Assembly: GCF_004006395.2 (NCBI RefSeq)
Contig: NZ_CP029758.2
Coordinates: 1,240,001 to 1,304,000 of the forward strand
Reading direction: 5' to 3'
From: Clostridium sp. AWRP
GTDB taxonomy: Bacteria > Bacillota > Clostridia > Clostridiales > Clostridiaceae
DNA: 64,000 nt
The translations under genes and the position numbers were made by a program. The notes below the pieces were generated by a model. It saw only the letters and a list, made by a program, of their open reading frames with translations. It did not search any database and was not told where the DNA came from. This document shows, one piece after another, positions 9,054-18,735 of this stretch (positions within the stretch are counted from its first letter, which is position 1; each line of letters opens with the position of its first letter).

Positions 9054-9875
9054 ATGAATTATAAAATAATTGCAATGGATATGGATGGTACTCTTTTAAA
9101 TGATGATAAATCTATATCGAAATATAATGAAGAAATGATATATAAAGCGATGAAATCAGGTGTTAAGGTGGTTATATCGTCTGGCAGACTTCCTGTAACA
9201 TTAGGATTTTATATAGATACAGTATTTAAAAATCAGCCTGTAATATGCTGTAATGGGGCTATAGTACTGGATGAAAATAAAAATATTATAAAATCCAATT
9301 TATTAGACAAAGAAGCTATTTTAAAAGTTATAGACATTTTAAGAGAAAAAAAAGATACATATTATCATTTTTACAGTGATAATATACTATATAGTGAAAG
9401 AGTTAGTCATGCTACAAGAAAGTTTTATAAATTTAATGAGAATATGGATAGAGATTTTAGATTGGAAATAAAGATTATAAAAGATTCTAAAGAGTTTATA
9501 CAAAATAATGGTTCGTGTATAAATAAAATGGTAGTAATAGATAAGGATATAGATTATTTAAATGAGTTGAGAGAAAAGATAAATGAGGTATCTAAAATTG
9601 ATACTACAAAATCAGACATACATAACATTGAAATAATCAGTAAAGGCGTTTCTAAGGGGAGTGGATTGAAGTTTTTGGCGGAATATTACCACATATCTAT
9701 AGATGAGTGTATAGCTGTGGGAAATGATGAAAATGATGAAAGTATGATAAAAGAAGCAGGTCTTGGAATTGCTGTGGCTAATGCCAGGGAATTTTTGAAA
9801 AAATCTGCAGATTATGTGACAGAAAAGGATAATAATAATGGAGCAATAGGGGAAGTTATAAAAAAATTTATCTGA
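9054..9875 (+). CDS. Cof-type HAD-superfamily phosphatase
   Basis: 273 residues. Motif I is MDMDGTLLNDD (nucleophile Asp at about residue 8), motif II SSGR (about residue 43), motif III/IV K and GNDENDESM (about residue 224). The C2-type cap between them marks the Cof/IIB subfamily, which dephosphorylates sugar phosphates or nucleotides such as FMN and PLP. The ATG at 9054 is preferred over an in-frame GTG at 9045, which is too close to the AAGGAG. Confidence 0.85.
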   Translation: MNYKIIAMDMDGTLLNDDKSISKYNEEMIYKAMKSGVKVVISSGRLPVTLGFYIDTVFKNQPVICCNGAIVLDENKNIIKSNLLDKEAILKVIDILREKKDTYYHFYSDNILYSERVSHATRKFYKFNENMDRDFRLEIKIIKDSKEFIQNNGSCINKMVVIDKDIDYLNELREKINEVSKIDTTKSDIHNIEIISKGVSKGSGLKFLAEYYHISIDECIAVGNDENDESMIKEAGLGIAVANAREFLKKSADYVTEKDNNNGAIGEVIKKFI

Positions 9876-9939
9876 AAGCTATAATGTAATTGTATTTAAT
9901 ATAGTTTTATTATTCTGAATTGTATTAGGAGTGATATTT

Positions 9940-10200
9940 TTGGAAGAAAAAAAACAAATTCAAACTAGATTGAAAAAGATAGAGGGACAGATAAAGGGTA
10001 TTGAGAAAATGATTGAAAATGATATGTGTTGTAAGGATGTTTTAATACAAATTGCAGCAGTGAGAGCAGCAGTAAACAAAGTGGGAGGGTTGATGATACA
10101 AAATTATGCAAAAACTTGTCTTTTTGAAGAAGGGGACACGAGATGTAAAAGTGAAAAAATAGAGTCCTTAGTATCAACCCTTACTATGTTTTTAAAATAG
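9940..10200 (+). CDS. CsoR/CstR-family transcriptional repressor
   Basis: 86 residues, all-helical DUF156 fold (RLKKIEGQIKGIEKMI). Cysteines are at positions 30, 31 and 60. Copper CsoR proteins use Cys-His-Cys, with the His one turn before the second Cys; here the copper His is absent and the spacing of Cys31 and Cys60 resembles the persulfide sensor CstR. The start is TTG at 9940, 8 bases after TTAGGAG. No copper or rhodanese gene is adjacent on the same strand. Confidence 0.8.
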   Translation: MEEKKQIQTRLKKIEGQIKGIEKMIENDMCCKDVLIQIAAVRAAVNKVGGLMIQNYAKTCLFEEGDTRCKSEKIESLVSTLTMFLK

Positions 10201-10212
10201 AGATAGCTGTAC

Positions 10213-10689
10213 TTAACAATGGAATTTAAATTTTTTGTTCTTAAACAATTTCTTCTTAAAAAGTGAAGAAGCTTTAAAGACAGAGGATACAAAAAATACA
10301 CCTACAGCTATAGTTCCTGCAGTAGCTAGTGTTTTAAGACCGGTTGACAGGGAAGCATTTATATTTCCCTGTATAGATTGAAGCATTGTGTTATACATAC
10401 CTCCTCCAGGTACTAGTGGAATAATTGCTCCTATGACGAAAGTTGTTACAGGTGTTTTTAGTATACGAGCCATTATTTCAGAATAAGTAGATGCAAATAC
10501 TGAAGCTATGAAAAAGCAAACTGCACTTGAAAAATTTATGTGGGAGGAACTAATTAAATATACAAACCAGGTTAATCCACCTCCAAGAGAAGTAAATATT
10601 AAGTTTTTACCTCGTACATTCTCTAATATATTAAAACCAAGGGTGGCAATTAAAGTATATACAGAATTTATTATTATACTTGTTATCAT
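10213..10689 (-). CDS. Threonine/serine exporter, ThrE C-terminal half (DUF3815)
   Basis: 158-residue membrane protein with about four to five helices. The IIPLVPGGGMYNTM segment is the signature of the ThrE_2/DUF3815 half of threonine/serine exporters. Its start overlaps the end of the upstream ThrE_1 gene by 4 bases, so the two halves of the exporter are made from a coupled pair. Confidence 0.82.
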   Translation of the reverse strand: MITSIIINSVYTLIATLGFNILENVRGKNLIFTSLGGGLTWFVYLISSSHINFSSAVCFFIASVFASTYSEIMARILKTPVTTFVIGAIIPLVPGGGMYNTMLQSIQGNINASLSTGLKTLATAGTIAVGVFFVSSVFKASSLFKKKLFKNKKFKFHC

Positions 10690-11456
10690 AATTTAAACCC
10701 TCCTAAAATAATCCACAATCGCAATATAACACCAGTACCTGCTGCAATTGCTACTGCAACTAAAAAGGCTTCTAGTCCCCTTGAAATTCCCGAGATTAAA
10801 TCTCCTGATATTGTATCTCTTATAGCATTAGTTATTGCAAGACCAGGGACTAATAGCATAATAGAACTTATTATTATGGTATTGGTATGGGATGCTATAT
10901 GAAGTTTAGTACACATAAGTGCTATTAAGGTAGCAGTAGCTCCACATATTATGTTTATGAAAAATTCATTTGTCTGAAGAGAATTAAGGCCTGTAGAAAT
11001 TAGGCTTATAAAGCAGCCTATAATAAAAGATATTATAAAATCTACTATAGTACCTCCATAGGCTAAACAAAGAAAACTTACGGCAACTCCAGAGAACAGA
11101 ACATTTGCTCTAAAAGGATAAGGTTTCACTGAATCTATTTTAGATAACTTGTTTTCAATTGAATCTAAAGTATAGCATTGGTCTTTAATATGTCTGGAAA
11201 TATTGTTTACTTGAGATATCTTTTCTAGGTTTAAGGTTCTTTGTTTTACTCTTTTTACAATGGATATAGTTTGATTATATTCATCTGATGCTGAAACTAT
11301 AATTACATTTAAAGTTACAAAAGCATCTACATCATATATGTTATAACTTTTACATATTCTGGTTATAGTTTCTTCTACCCTATATATTTCAGCTCCACTT
11401 TTTAGCATTATTTTTCCCGCATAAGCAGCTAAATTTATTATTCTATTTATATCCAT
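10686..11456 (-). CDS. Threonine/serine exporter, ThrE N-terminal half (DUF1212)
   Basis: 256 residues: an N-terminal cytosolic DUF1212 domain (LAAYAGKIMLKSGAEIYRVE near residue 8) and about five membrane helices, with LVPGLAITNAIRD near residue 205. Together with the overlapping downstream gene it forms a split ThrE exporter for Thr/Ser. The ATG at 11456 has AGGAG at the right distance; an upstream in-frame ATG at 11471 overlaps the ribosome site. Confidence 0.82.
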   Translation of the reverse strand: MDINRIINLAAYAGKIMLKSGAEIYRVEETITRICKSYNIYDVDAFVTLNVIIVSASDEYNQTISIVKRVKQRTLNLEKISQVNNISRHIKDQCYTLDSIENKLSKIDSVKPYPFRANVLFSGVAVSFLCLAYGGTIVDFIISFIIGCFISLISTGLNSLQTNEFFINIICGATATLIALMCTKLHIASHTNTIIISSIMLLVPGLAITNAIRDTISGDLISGISRGLEAFLVAVAIAAGTGVILRLWIILGGFKL

Positions 11457-11670
11457 GCCCAATCTCCTCATACAAAAAATAAACTATGCATTTATATAGC
11501 ATAAAAATTTTATCATCTTATAGCAATAATGGCAACACTGGAATATTAAAAACTATACTTGTGTAAAAGGAATTTATAAAGTAATATATTAATAAAGTTA
11601 AGCACTAGACAGTATAATTCTTTATTATAGGTAATTATACTGAAAATTTTTTGAAAAAGGAGAGAAAAAA

Positions 11671-12915
11671 ATGGATTTTAGTAGCCTTAAAAATGGAGAC
11701 AATGCTGTTTATGAAATAATCAAAGAAGAGTATAAAAGACAGGAAGATGGTATAGAACTTATTGCATCAGAAAATTTTACTAGTAAAGCTGTAATGGAAG
11801 CAATGGGTTCTTTTCTTACAAATAAATATGCTGAAGGGTATCCTGGAAAAAGATATTATGGAGGATGCTTTGTAGTCGATAAAGTTGAAAATTTAGCTAA
11901 AGAGAGAATGAAAGAACTATTTGGAGGAGAACACTTTAACGTTCAGCCTCATTCAGGGTCACAGGCTAACATGGCAGTTTACATGTCAGTTTTGAAACCA
12001 GGGGATACAGTTATGGGAATGAATTTAAGTCATGGGGGTCATTTAACTCATGGAAGTAAAGTTAGTTTTTCAGGAAAATTATATAATTTTGTTTCTTATG
12101 GGTTAAGCAAAGAAACAGAGAGAATTGACTATGATATGATAAGGGAACTGGCACTTAAACATAGACCTAAGATGATAGTTTCTGGAGCAAGTGCCTATTC
12201 AAGGGAAATAGATTTTAAGATAATAAAAGATATATGTGATGAAATTGGAGCTTATATGATGGTAGATATGGCTCATATTGCAGGATTAGTTGCAGCAGGA
12301 AAGCACATGTCGCCAGTACCTTATGCAGACTTTGTTACCACTACTACACATAAGACACTTAGAGGACCTAGGGGAGGAGCTATAATTTGCAAAGAGAAAT
12401 ATGGTAAAGATCTTGATAAAACTATATTTCCGGGCATACAAGGGGGACCTTTAATGCATATTATAGCAGCTAAAGCAGTTTGTTTTGGTGAAGCATTAAA
12501 AACTGAATATAAAGAATACATAGACCAGGTTATTAAAAATGCGAAAATTTTGGGAGAAGAACTTGTAAAATATGGATTCAGACTTGTAAGTGGTGGAACT
12601 GACAATCATCTTCTTTTAGTGGATCTCACCAATAAAAACATAACAGGAAAGGACACTGAGGAAATCCTAGAAAAAGTGGGCATAACAGTAAATAAAAATG
12701 CAGTTCCTTTTGATAAATTGGGGGCAAATATTACAAGTGGAATTAGGATAGGCACTCCGGCGGCAACTACAAGAGGCTTTAAAGAAGAGGAAATGAAGAA
12801 AATAGCTTATTTTATAAACAGTGCCGTAGAGAACAGAGATGGTGATCTTTCTAAAATTAAGGAAGAAGTAGTTGAACTATGTCATAAGTTTCCACTATAT
12901 AGTGTAAATTTGTAA
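11671..12915 (+). CDS. glyA: Serine hydroxymethyltransferase
   Basis: 414 residues, normal family length. Interconverts serine plus tetrahydrofolate with glycine plus methylene-tetrahydrofolate (PLP enzyme), linking to the Wood-Ljungdahl methyl branch. Visible motifs: ASENFTSKAVMEAMG, YAEGYPGKRYYGGC, the PLP-lysine segment TTTTHKTLRGPRGG (Lys near residue 226). A strong AAAGGAG precedes the ATG. I see no glycine riboswitch in the 200 bases upstream. Confidence 0.95.
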   Translation: MDFSSLKNGDNAVYEIIKEEYKRQEDGIELIASENFTSKAVMEAMGSFLTNKYAEGYPGKRYYGGCFVVDKVENLAKERMKELFGGEHFNVQPHSGSQANMAVYMSVLKPGDTVMGMNLSHGGHLTHGSKVSFSGKLYNFVSYGLSKETERIDYDMIRELALKHRPKMIVSGASAYSREIDFKIIKDICDEIGAYMMVDMAHIAGLVAAGKHMSPVPYADFVTTTTHKTLRGPRGGAIICKEKYGKDLDKTIFPGIQGGPLMHIIAAKAVCFGEALKTEYKEYIDQVIKNAKILGEELVKYGFRLVSGGTDNHLLLVDLTNKNITGKDTEEILEKVGITVNKNAVPFDKLGANITSGIRIGTPAATTRGFKEEEMKKIAYFINSAVENRDGDLSKIKEEVVELCHKFPLYSVNL

Positions 12916-12964
12916 ATAAACAAAAGCTTTTATATCTTTAGCACAATGTAATAACTAATTACAG

Positions 12965-13006
12965 GCATGTCAAGAATACCTTTAAAAAAGAATATTTTTG
13001 ACATGC
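12965..13006 (+). terminator. Terminator after glyA
   Basis: GCATGTCAAGAATA and TATTTTTGACATGC form a stem of about 14 pairs with one mismatch, followed by a T-rich stretch. It lies 50 bases after the glyA stop. Confidence 0.7.
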
Positions 13007-13129
13007 TATTTTTAGTTACTTGATTCTTTCGTCATATATTATTTAAATTTACTGTGTTTTTTACAATATCAATAAGTGGAAAGGTGTATAATAATTGATT
13101 TGTGTGGCTAATTTCACATACAGTAAATA

Positions 13130-13909
13130 TCACATAAGGCTTAATATATTTTCACCTAGAACTAATTGTTTTTGACCATTATCTTTAATTACTGCTTCTA
13201 TCATAGTTCTTGATGCTAGAGGATTTCCCCAGGGAGCATCCGAACTAAATAGAACTCTTTCTGGAAGTTCTTCCACGGCTAACTTTAATGCAATAGTTGC
13301 ATAAACTGCAGATGTATCTAAATATATATTATTTATTTCCTTGGCAATTTCAATAGTATCAAGCCAATTGAGTCCTCCCATATGGCCAAGTATTACAGGT
13401 ATATTTGGATTTGTTTTAGCTAAATTTGCTATACCTTTTATGTCACTTAAAGTTAAAGGACTAAAGGTGTGAATCCATATAGGCATTGGCTTAAAATTGT
13501 TCATTGAGTTGAATACATTTTTAAGTAAGTTTATATTACCAGAAGCAAGAGTAAATTCACCAATACCTATAAAGTTGTTTTTTACAATTTGATTTTCAAT
13601 AAAATGGCTGGTCTCATCTTCTGAAATACCAACTGGGATACTTCCAAAGCCCTTGAATCTTTCAGGATTGCTTTTTATAACTGAAGCTAATTCTTTATTT
13701 ATGGTTTTTCTTGATTCTAAAGAATTTATATTTCCACTTAAGATATTGTTTAAAGCTAATATGCCATTTTTAACTTCAGATGTTGTTTTTGCATCTTCAG
13801 GGTGTATTGATGTAGCAAATAAAATAGTTAAATCAACTTTTGCTTCGTCCATTATTTTAATTTGTTTTTCAGTAGGTAGCATTACATGTTCGTGACTGTC
13901 TATAATCAT
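13130..13909 (-). CDS. Amidohydrolase-family metal-dependent hydrolase
   Basis: 259 residues, TIM-barrel amidohydrolase_2 type. HxH at SHEHV (residues 5-7), a His in WIHTF (about 147), GHMGG (about 180) and the catalytic Asp in SSDAPWG (about 224) make a full metal site. The substrate is unknown; relatives include decarboxylases and lactone/amide hydrolases. It lies just downstream of a MerR regulator on the same strand and is probably controlled by it. Confidence 0.75.
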   Translation of the reverse strand: MIIDSHEHVMLPTEKQIKIMDEAKVDLTILFATSIHPEDAKTTSEVKNGILALNNILSGNINSLESRKTINKELASVIKSNPERFKGFGSIPVGISEDETSHFIENQIVKNNFIGIGEFTLASGNINLLKNVFNSMNNFKPMPIWIHTFSPLTLSDIKGIANLAKTNPNIPVILGHMGGLNWLDTIEIAKEINNIYLDTSAVYATIALKLAVEELPERVLFSSDAPWGNPLASRTMIEAVIKDNGQKQLVLGENILSLM

Positions 13910-13965
13910 TTTAATCTATCCCTTCTATATATTGTATATAAAGAGGATAAACCTTAGAGTTGACT

Positions 13966-14367
13966 CTAAGTCAATGGTGATTCTAAAATTTTTTTATAAA
14001 TATTTCTTCTATCTATAGAAGCATTAATTAGTATGTCCAATTCTTCTCTTTCCTTTTTTAGCTTTTGTATGTGAGTGTCCAATATATTTAATCTTTTCTG
14101 AATTATATTATGTACATTTAAACCATTTTTAAAATCTTTTATCATACAGCCTTCTTTAATGATTTCCTTGATATCATCAAGTGACATTCCTATTTTTTTG
14201 AAAAATATCAAACACTCCAGATATTTTATATCTGATTCTGTAAAGGTTCTAACTCCGTTTTTGTCTCTTTTTAACCATGGTAAAAATCCTATCTTTTCAT
14301 AATATCTTATGGTATAAGATGTGAGACCTGTTGCATTTGAAACATCTTTTATGGAATAATATTTCAC
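13966..14367 (-). CDS. MerR-family transcriptional regulator
   Basis: 133 residues: N-terminal winged HTH (YYSIKDVSNATGLTSYTIRY), then a dimerisation coiled coil (about residues 75-120). There is no cysteine metal cluster at the C-terminus, so it is more like the small-molecule MerR regulators of the CueR-unrelated YyaN/AdhR type. The start is taken as GTG at 14367 because the protein then begins MKYYSIKDVS as in the family; TTG at 14379 is possible. It sits ahead of the amidohydrolase gene. Confidence 0.75.
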   Translation of the reverse strand: MKYYSIKDVSNATGLTSYTIRYYEKIGFLPWLKRDKNGVRTFTESDIKYLECLIFFKKIGMSLDDIKEIIKEGCMIKDFKNGLNVHNIIQKRLNILDTHIQKLKKEREELDILINASIDRRNIYKKILESPLT

Positions 14368-14512
14368 TATAATTACCAACCTTTCTGATATTTCAATTAT
14401 ATAATAGTTTGTTAAATACTCAACTAATATATTGTTTAAAATTGAAATAATATTTTATTATGTTTGTACATACAATTTATATTAAAGGAAGTATAGTGGG
14501 GAGGATATTATC

Positions 14513-14755
14513 ATGATAAAAAGGGGAAGTTTAATTGAAGTGGAAAATACAAAATATTATGATGACGGGCAAATAATTAAGGTATTTTCAAGAGGTGCAT
14601 GTTTAAGAGATTGTGAGATGGGAGAACAGGCAGAAATAATTACTTTTACAGGACACGTAATTAAAGGTATAGTTTCTCAAAACAAGTGCTTTTATAATAG
14701 ACATTATAACTTAGGTAAAAATGTAAAGGAAGTATTATCAATTAGGATTCATTAA
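14513..14755 (+). CDS. OrtA-like small protein (2-amino-4-oxopentanoate thiolase alpha-like)
   Basis: 80 residues. The arrangement GSLIEVENT ... GACLRDCEMGEQAEIITFTG ... IKGIVSQN resembles the small alpha subunit (OrtA) of 2-amino-4-ketopentanoate thiolase from ornithine fermentation. No PLP beta subunit (OrtB) or other ornithine gene is nearby, so the function is uncertain. It has a strong GGGGAGG ribosome site and stands alone between divergent merR and purL. Confidence 0.5.
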   Translation: MIKRGSLIEVENTKYYDDGQIIKVFSRGACLRDCEMGEQAEIITFTGHVIKGIVSQNKCFYNRHYNLGKNVKEVLSIRIH

Positions 14756-14771
14756 AGATAAATAAATTAGC

Positions 14772-14792
14772 ATAGCAGCTAGCTATTTTTTA
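14772..14792 (+). terminator. Weak hairpin plus T-run after the OrtA-like gene
   Basis: ATAGC and GCTAT (14772-14786) bracket a 5-base loop and are followed directly by six T residues. The short stem makes this a low-confidence terminator. Confidence 0.35.
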
Positions 14793-14835
14793 ATATGATT
14801 AATGTAAAATATAATAACAACTTATAACTATATTA

Positions 14836-14903
14836 TTCACAATGGTATATATATATGATATAATGTGTACGAACTATTATGACAAAAATGCAAAAAACGT
14901 TCG
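14836..14903 (+). promoter_or_regulatory. purL promoter with PurR-like operator
   Basis: TTCACA (14836-14841), 17 bases, then TATAAT (14859-14864) form a near-consensus vegetative promoter. CGAAC (14870-14874) and its inverse GTTCG (14899-14903) lie at and just after the expected transcription start. Two inverted CGAAC half-sites are the arrangement of Bacillus-type PurR boxes, so purine repression is likely. The leader is too short for a riboswitch. Confidence 0.65.
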
Positions 14904-14930
14904 AAAAATAAGTAATGAGGAGAGAGTACA

Positions 14931-17900
14931 ATGAGTGTTAAAAGACTATTTGTAGAGAAAAAAAAAGGATTTGACATAGAAGCTCAAGGCCTTATGAAAG
15001 ATATTAGAGAAAGCCTTAATATTCATGATTTAGAAAATATAAGAGTAGTAAATCGTTATGATATAGAAAATATTGATGATAGTGAATATGAAAGATCAAA
15101 GTATATAATATTTTCAGAGAAAACTGTAGATGAAATATATGAAGAAGAATTACAAGCTGAAACGAATGCTAAGATTTTTGCCGTAGAATATCTTCCAGGT
15201 CAGTATGACCAAAGAGCTGACTCTGCATCTCAATGTATTCAAATATTAACCCAGAGTGAGAAAACTCAGGTTAAATCTTCAAAATTATACTTACTTTATG
15301 GAAACATATCTAAAGAACAATTTATGAAAATAAAAAATTATTGTATAAATCCAGTAGATTCCAGAGAAGCTTCTTTGGAAAAAATAGATCATTTAAGTGA
15401 AAAATTAGACGCACCTTCTTCTGTAAAAATTTTGGATGGATTCATAGAAAAAAGTGATGATGATTTAAAGGATATTTTAAATTCACTTGGTCTTGCTATG
15501 AGTTTGGAAGATTTGATTTTTTGCAGAAATTATTTTAAAGAAGAAAAGAGAAATCCTACAATAACTGAAATTAAAGTTATAGACACATATTGGTCAGATC
15601 ACTGCAGACATACTACTTTTACTACCGAATTAAGTAAAGTATCCATAGAAGACGGAAAATTTTCTAAACCTATAAAGAAATCCTATGAAAATTACTTAAA
15701 TTTAAGAGATGAGATATATGGGGAAAACAAAAAAACTGAATGTCTTATGGATCTAGCTATTATTGGAATGAAAAAGCTTAGAAAAGATGGTAAATTAAAG
15801 GACCTAGACGAATCAGATGAAATAAATGCCTGCAGCGTAGTTGTAGATGCTGATATAAATGGAAAAACTGAAAAATGGCTCGTAATGTTTAAAAATGAAA
15901 CTCATAATCATCCTACAGAGATAGAACCTTTTGGAGGAGCGGCAACTTGTCTTGGAGGAGCAATTCGAGATCCTCTTTCTGGAAGATCCTATGTGTATCA
16001 AGCTATGAGAGTTACGGGAAGTGGTGATCCTAGAACTAAAATAGGAGACACTATAAAAGGAAGGCTTCCTCAGAAAAAAATAACTTTAGGAGCAGCTTCG
16101 GGATACAGTTCTTATGGGAATCAAATAGGTCTTGCAACAGGTATGGTTTCTGAAATATATGATGAAGGCTATAGGGCAAAGAGAATGGAAATAGGTGCTG
16201 TAATAGGTGCAGCTCCGTTTGAAAATGTAAAAAGGGAAGAACCAAAACCCTCTGATGTGGTAATACTGTTAGGAGGAAGAACTGGAAGAGATGGATGTGG
16301 AGGAGCAACTGGATCTTCTAAGAAACATACAGAAACGTCACTTATTACCTCAGGAGCTGAAGTGCAAAAAGGTAATCCTGTTACAGAAAGAAAAATTCAA
16401 AGACTTTTTAGAAAATTAAAAGTCAGCAAGATGATAAAAAGATGTAATGATTTTGGTGCAGGTGGAGTTTCTGTAGCTATAGGAGAACTTACAAGCGGAC
16501 TTAAAATAAATTTGGATTTAGTTCCTAAAAAATATGAAGGATTGGATGGAACAGAACTTGCAATATCGGAGTCTCAAGAACGTATGGCTGTAGTTGTATC
16601 AAAGGAAGATGAAAATAAATTTATAGAATATGCATCAGAAGAAAATCTTGAAGCTACTACAGTAGCAGAAGTTACAGAAGACGAGAAACTTAAAATGTAT
16701 TGGAAGGGAAAACTTATTTTAGATTTAAGCAGAGAATTTTTAGACACTAATGGAGTTAGGGCAACTACGGAAGTTGTTATAAAAGCCCCGGAAGAAAGTG
16801 GTTATTTTGAGAGCAGCAAGCAGTACAAGAATATGAATGACGGTGAGATTTTAAATAAGTGGATTGAAACACTAAAGGATTTAAATGTATGCAGCCAAAA
16901 AGGACTTGTAGAGAGATTTGATAGCACAATAGGTGCTTCTACTGTATTTATGCCTTTTGGAGGAAAGTATCAAGATACACCAATAGAAGCTATGGCTGCA
17001 AAATTGCCAGTATTAGATGGTAAAACAAATACTGCTACTTTAATGAGTTTTGGATATAATCCAGATATAGCTAAGTGGAGTCAATTCCATGGAGCTTTGT
17101 ATGCAGTAGTTGAATCCGTAGCTAAAATTGCAGTTTCAGGTGGAGATGTTAATAGTATAAAGTTAACTTTTCAGGAGTACTTTGAAAGACTAGGTAAAGA
17201 ACCTATTAGATGGGGAAAGCCACTTTCTGCTCTTTTAGGAGCATTACATGCTCAGCGAGGTTTTGAAATAGCAGCAATAGGTGGAAAAGACAGTATGTCT
17301 GGAAGTTTTAAAGATATGGATGTACCACCTACTTTAGTATCTTTTGCTGCAGCACTTGGGGAGGCAGATAAACTTGAGTCTCCTGAATTTAAAGGATACA
17401 GAAATAATGTAATACTTTTGAAAGCTTCTAAAGATGAATTTGAGTTACCATATTTTGAAGAACTTAAAAAAATGTATAGTGTTGTAAGCTATATGGTAAG
17501 AAAAGGAGAAATATTAGCAGCTTCTACTGTTAAAACAGGAGGAATATGTGAAGCTGTAAGTAAAATGAGTTTTGGAAATAGGATAGGAATGAAATTTACA
17601 GAACCTATGAAGGGCGAAGAAATTTTTGCTCCAGATTACGGCTCGATAGTTGTGGAAATGGATCCATCTGTAAACTTTGAAAAGAGCTTTAAAGGGCTTT
17701 CTTATAAGATTCTTGGTGTTACCCAAAAAGAACAAAGTATCAGTGTAAATGGAATTAAAATTAATATTTCAGATATGGTAGGATATTGGGGAAAAACTTT
17801 GGAAAGTATATTCCCTACATATACTGAAGTTGAAAATAAAAAAATAAAGTTTGAGCGTTTTGAAAGCAGACATAAAAATTCTCCAGTTGTGAAAGCTTCT

Positions 17901-18701
17901 GTACCTAAGGTTATTATACCTGTATTTCCTGGAACCAATTGTGAGTATGATTTGGGAAGGGCTTTTAAAAATGCAGGAGCAGAAGTTGATACTGTTGTAA
18001 TTAAAAATTTAACTGGAAATCAGATAGAAGAGTCAGTGGATAGAATAGTGAGTGGAATAAATTCATCTCAAATTATAATGCTTCCAGGTGGATTTAGTGC
18101 AGGAGATGAACCAGATGGATCAGGAAAATTTATTGCTACTTTTTTCAGAAATCCTAAAATAGCAGAAGCTGTAATGGAGCTTTTAAATAAGAGAGATGGA
18201 CTTATACTTGGAATATGCAATGGCTTTCAGGCACTTATAAAATTGGGACTGTTACCTTTTGGAGAAATAAGGGATATAGATGAGTCATGTCCTACTCTTA
18301 CTTATAATAAAATAGGAAGACATGTATCCTGTATAGTAAATACTAGAATTGTTTCAAACCTATCTCCATGGTTTAGCAATGTATCTGTAGGGGATGTACA
18401 TTCAATACCTGTTTCCCATGGAGAAGGAAGATTTATAGCAAGTGATTCCGTAATTAAAAATTTAAAAGATAAAGGTCAAATAGCTACACAGTATGTAGAT
18501 TTTCAAGGAAATCCAAGTTATGACATAAAGTTTAATCCAAATGGATCATGTTTTGCTGTAGAAGGTATAACAAGTCCTGATGGAAGAATACTAGGGAAGA
18601 TGGGACATTCAGAAAGAATTGGAAAAAGTGTTATAAAAAATGTTCCGGGAGTAAAAGACCAAAAGTTATTTGAAGCAGGTGTAAATTACTTTAAATTATA
18701 G
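14931..18701 (+). CDS. purL: Phosphoribosylformylglycinamidine synthase, single chain
   Basis: 1256 residues. Converts FGAR to FGAM with glutamine and ATP in purine synthesis. It is the large one-chain form: an N-terminal PurS-like part, the FGAM synthase domain with tandem AIRS-like halves (SDHCRHTTF near residue 222; NETHNHPTEIEPFGGAAT near 320), and a C-terminal class I glutaminase (residues about 985-1256) with LPGGFSAGDEPDG, nucleophile Cys in GICNGFQ and SHGEGRF. The ATG has GGAGAGAG ahead. It is not in an operon with other pur genes. Its last quarter is duplicated as two broken copies 14-17 kb downstream. Confidence 0.95.
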   Translation: MSVKRLFVEKKKGFDIEAQGLMKDIRESLNIHDLENIRVVNRYDIENIDDSEYERSKYIIFSEKTVDEIYEEELQAETNAKIFAVEYLPGQYDQRADSASQCIQILTQSEKTQVKSSKLYLLYGNISKEQFMKIKNYCINPVDSREASLEKIDHLSEKLDAPSSVKILDGFIEKSDDDLKDILNSLGLAMSLEDLIFCRNYFKEEKRNPTITEIKVIDTYWSDHCRHTTFTTELSKVSIEDGKFSKPIKKSYENYLNLRDEIYGENKKTECLMDLAIIGMKKLRKDGKLKDLDESDEINACSVVVDADINGKTEKWLVMFKNETHNHPTEIEPFGGAATCLGGAIRDPLSGRSYVYQAMRVTGSGDPRTKIGDTIKGRLPQKKITLGAASGYSSYGNQIGLATGMVSEIYDEGYRAKRMEIGAVIGAAPFENVKREEPKPSDVVILLGGRTGRDGCGGATGSSKKHTETSLITSGAEVQKGNPVTERKIQRLFRKLKVSKMIKRCNDFGAGGVSVAIGELTSGLKINLDLVPKKYEGLDGTELAISESQERMAVVVSKEDENKFIEYASEENLEATTVAEVTEDEKLKMYWKGKLILDLSREFLDTNGVRATTEVVIKAPEESGYFESSKQYKNMNDGEILNKWIETLKDLNVCSQKGLVERFDSTIGASTVFMPFGGKYQDTPIEAMAAKLPVLDGKTNTATLMSFGYNPDIAKWSQFHGALYAVVESVAKIAVSGGDVNSIKLTFQEYFERLGKEPIRWGKPLSALLGALHAQRGFEIAAIGGKDSMSGSFKDMDVPPTLVSFAAALGEADKLESPEFKGYRNNVILLKASKDEFELPYFEELKKMYSVVSYMVRKGEILAASTVKTGGICEAVSKMSFGNRIGMKFTEPMKGEEIFAPDYGSIVVEMDPSVNFEKSFKGLSYKILGVTQKEQSISVNGIKINISDMVGYWGKTLESIFPTYTEVENKKIKFERFESRHKNSPVVKASVPKVIIPVFPGTNCEYDLGRAFKNAGAEVDTVVIKNLTGNQIEESVDRIVSGINSSQIIMLPGGFSAGDEPDGSGKFIATFFRNPKIAEAVMELLNKRDGLILGICNGFQALIKLGLLPFGEIRDIDESCPTLTYNKIGRHVSCIVNTRIVSNLSPWFSNVSVGDVHSIPVSHGEGRFIASDSVIKNLKDKGQIATQYVDFQGNPSYDIKFNPNGSCFAVEGITSPDGRILGKMGHSERIGKSVIKNVPGVKDQKLFEAGVNYFKL

Positions 18702-18735
18702 GTATAGTGATAGACATATAGACTAGTCCTAATAT

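Noticed and set aside
11472..11670. Glycine riboswitch before glyA
   Set aside because: I looked for the conserved glycine aptamer core and saw only A/T-rich spacer.
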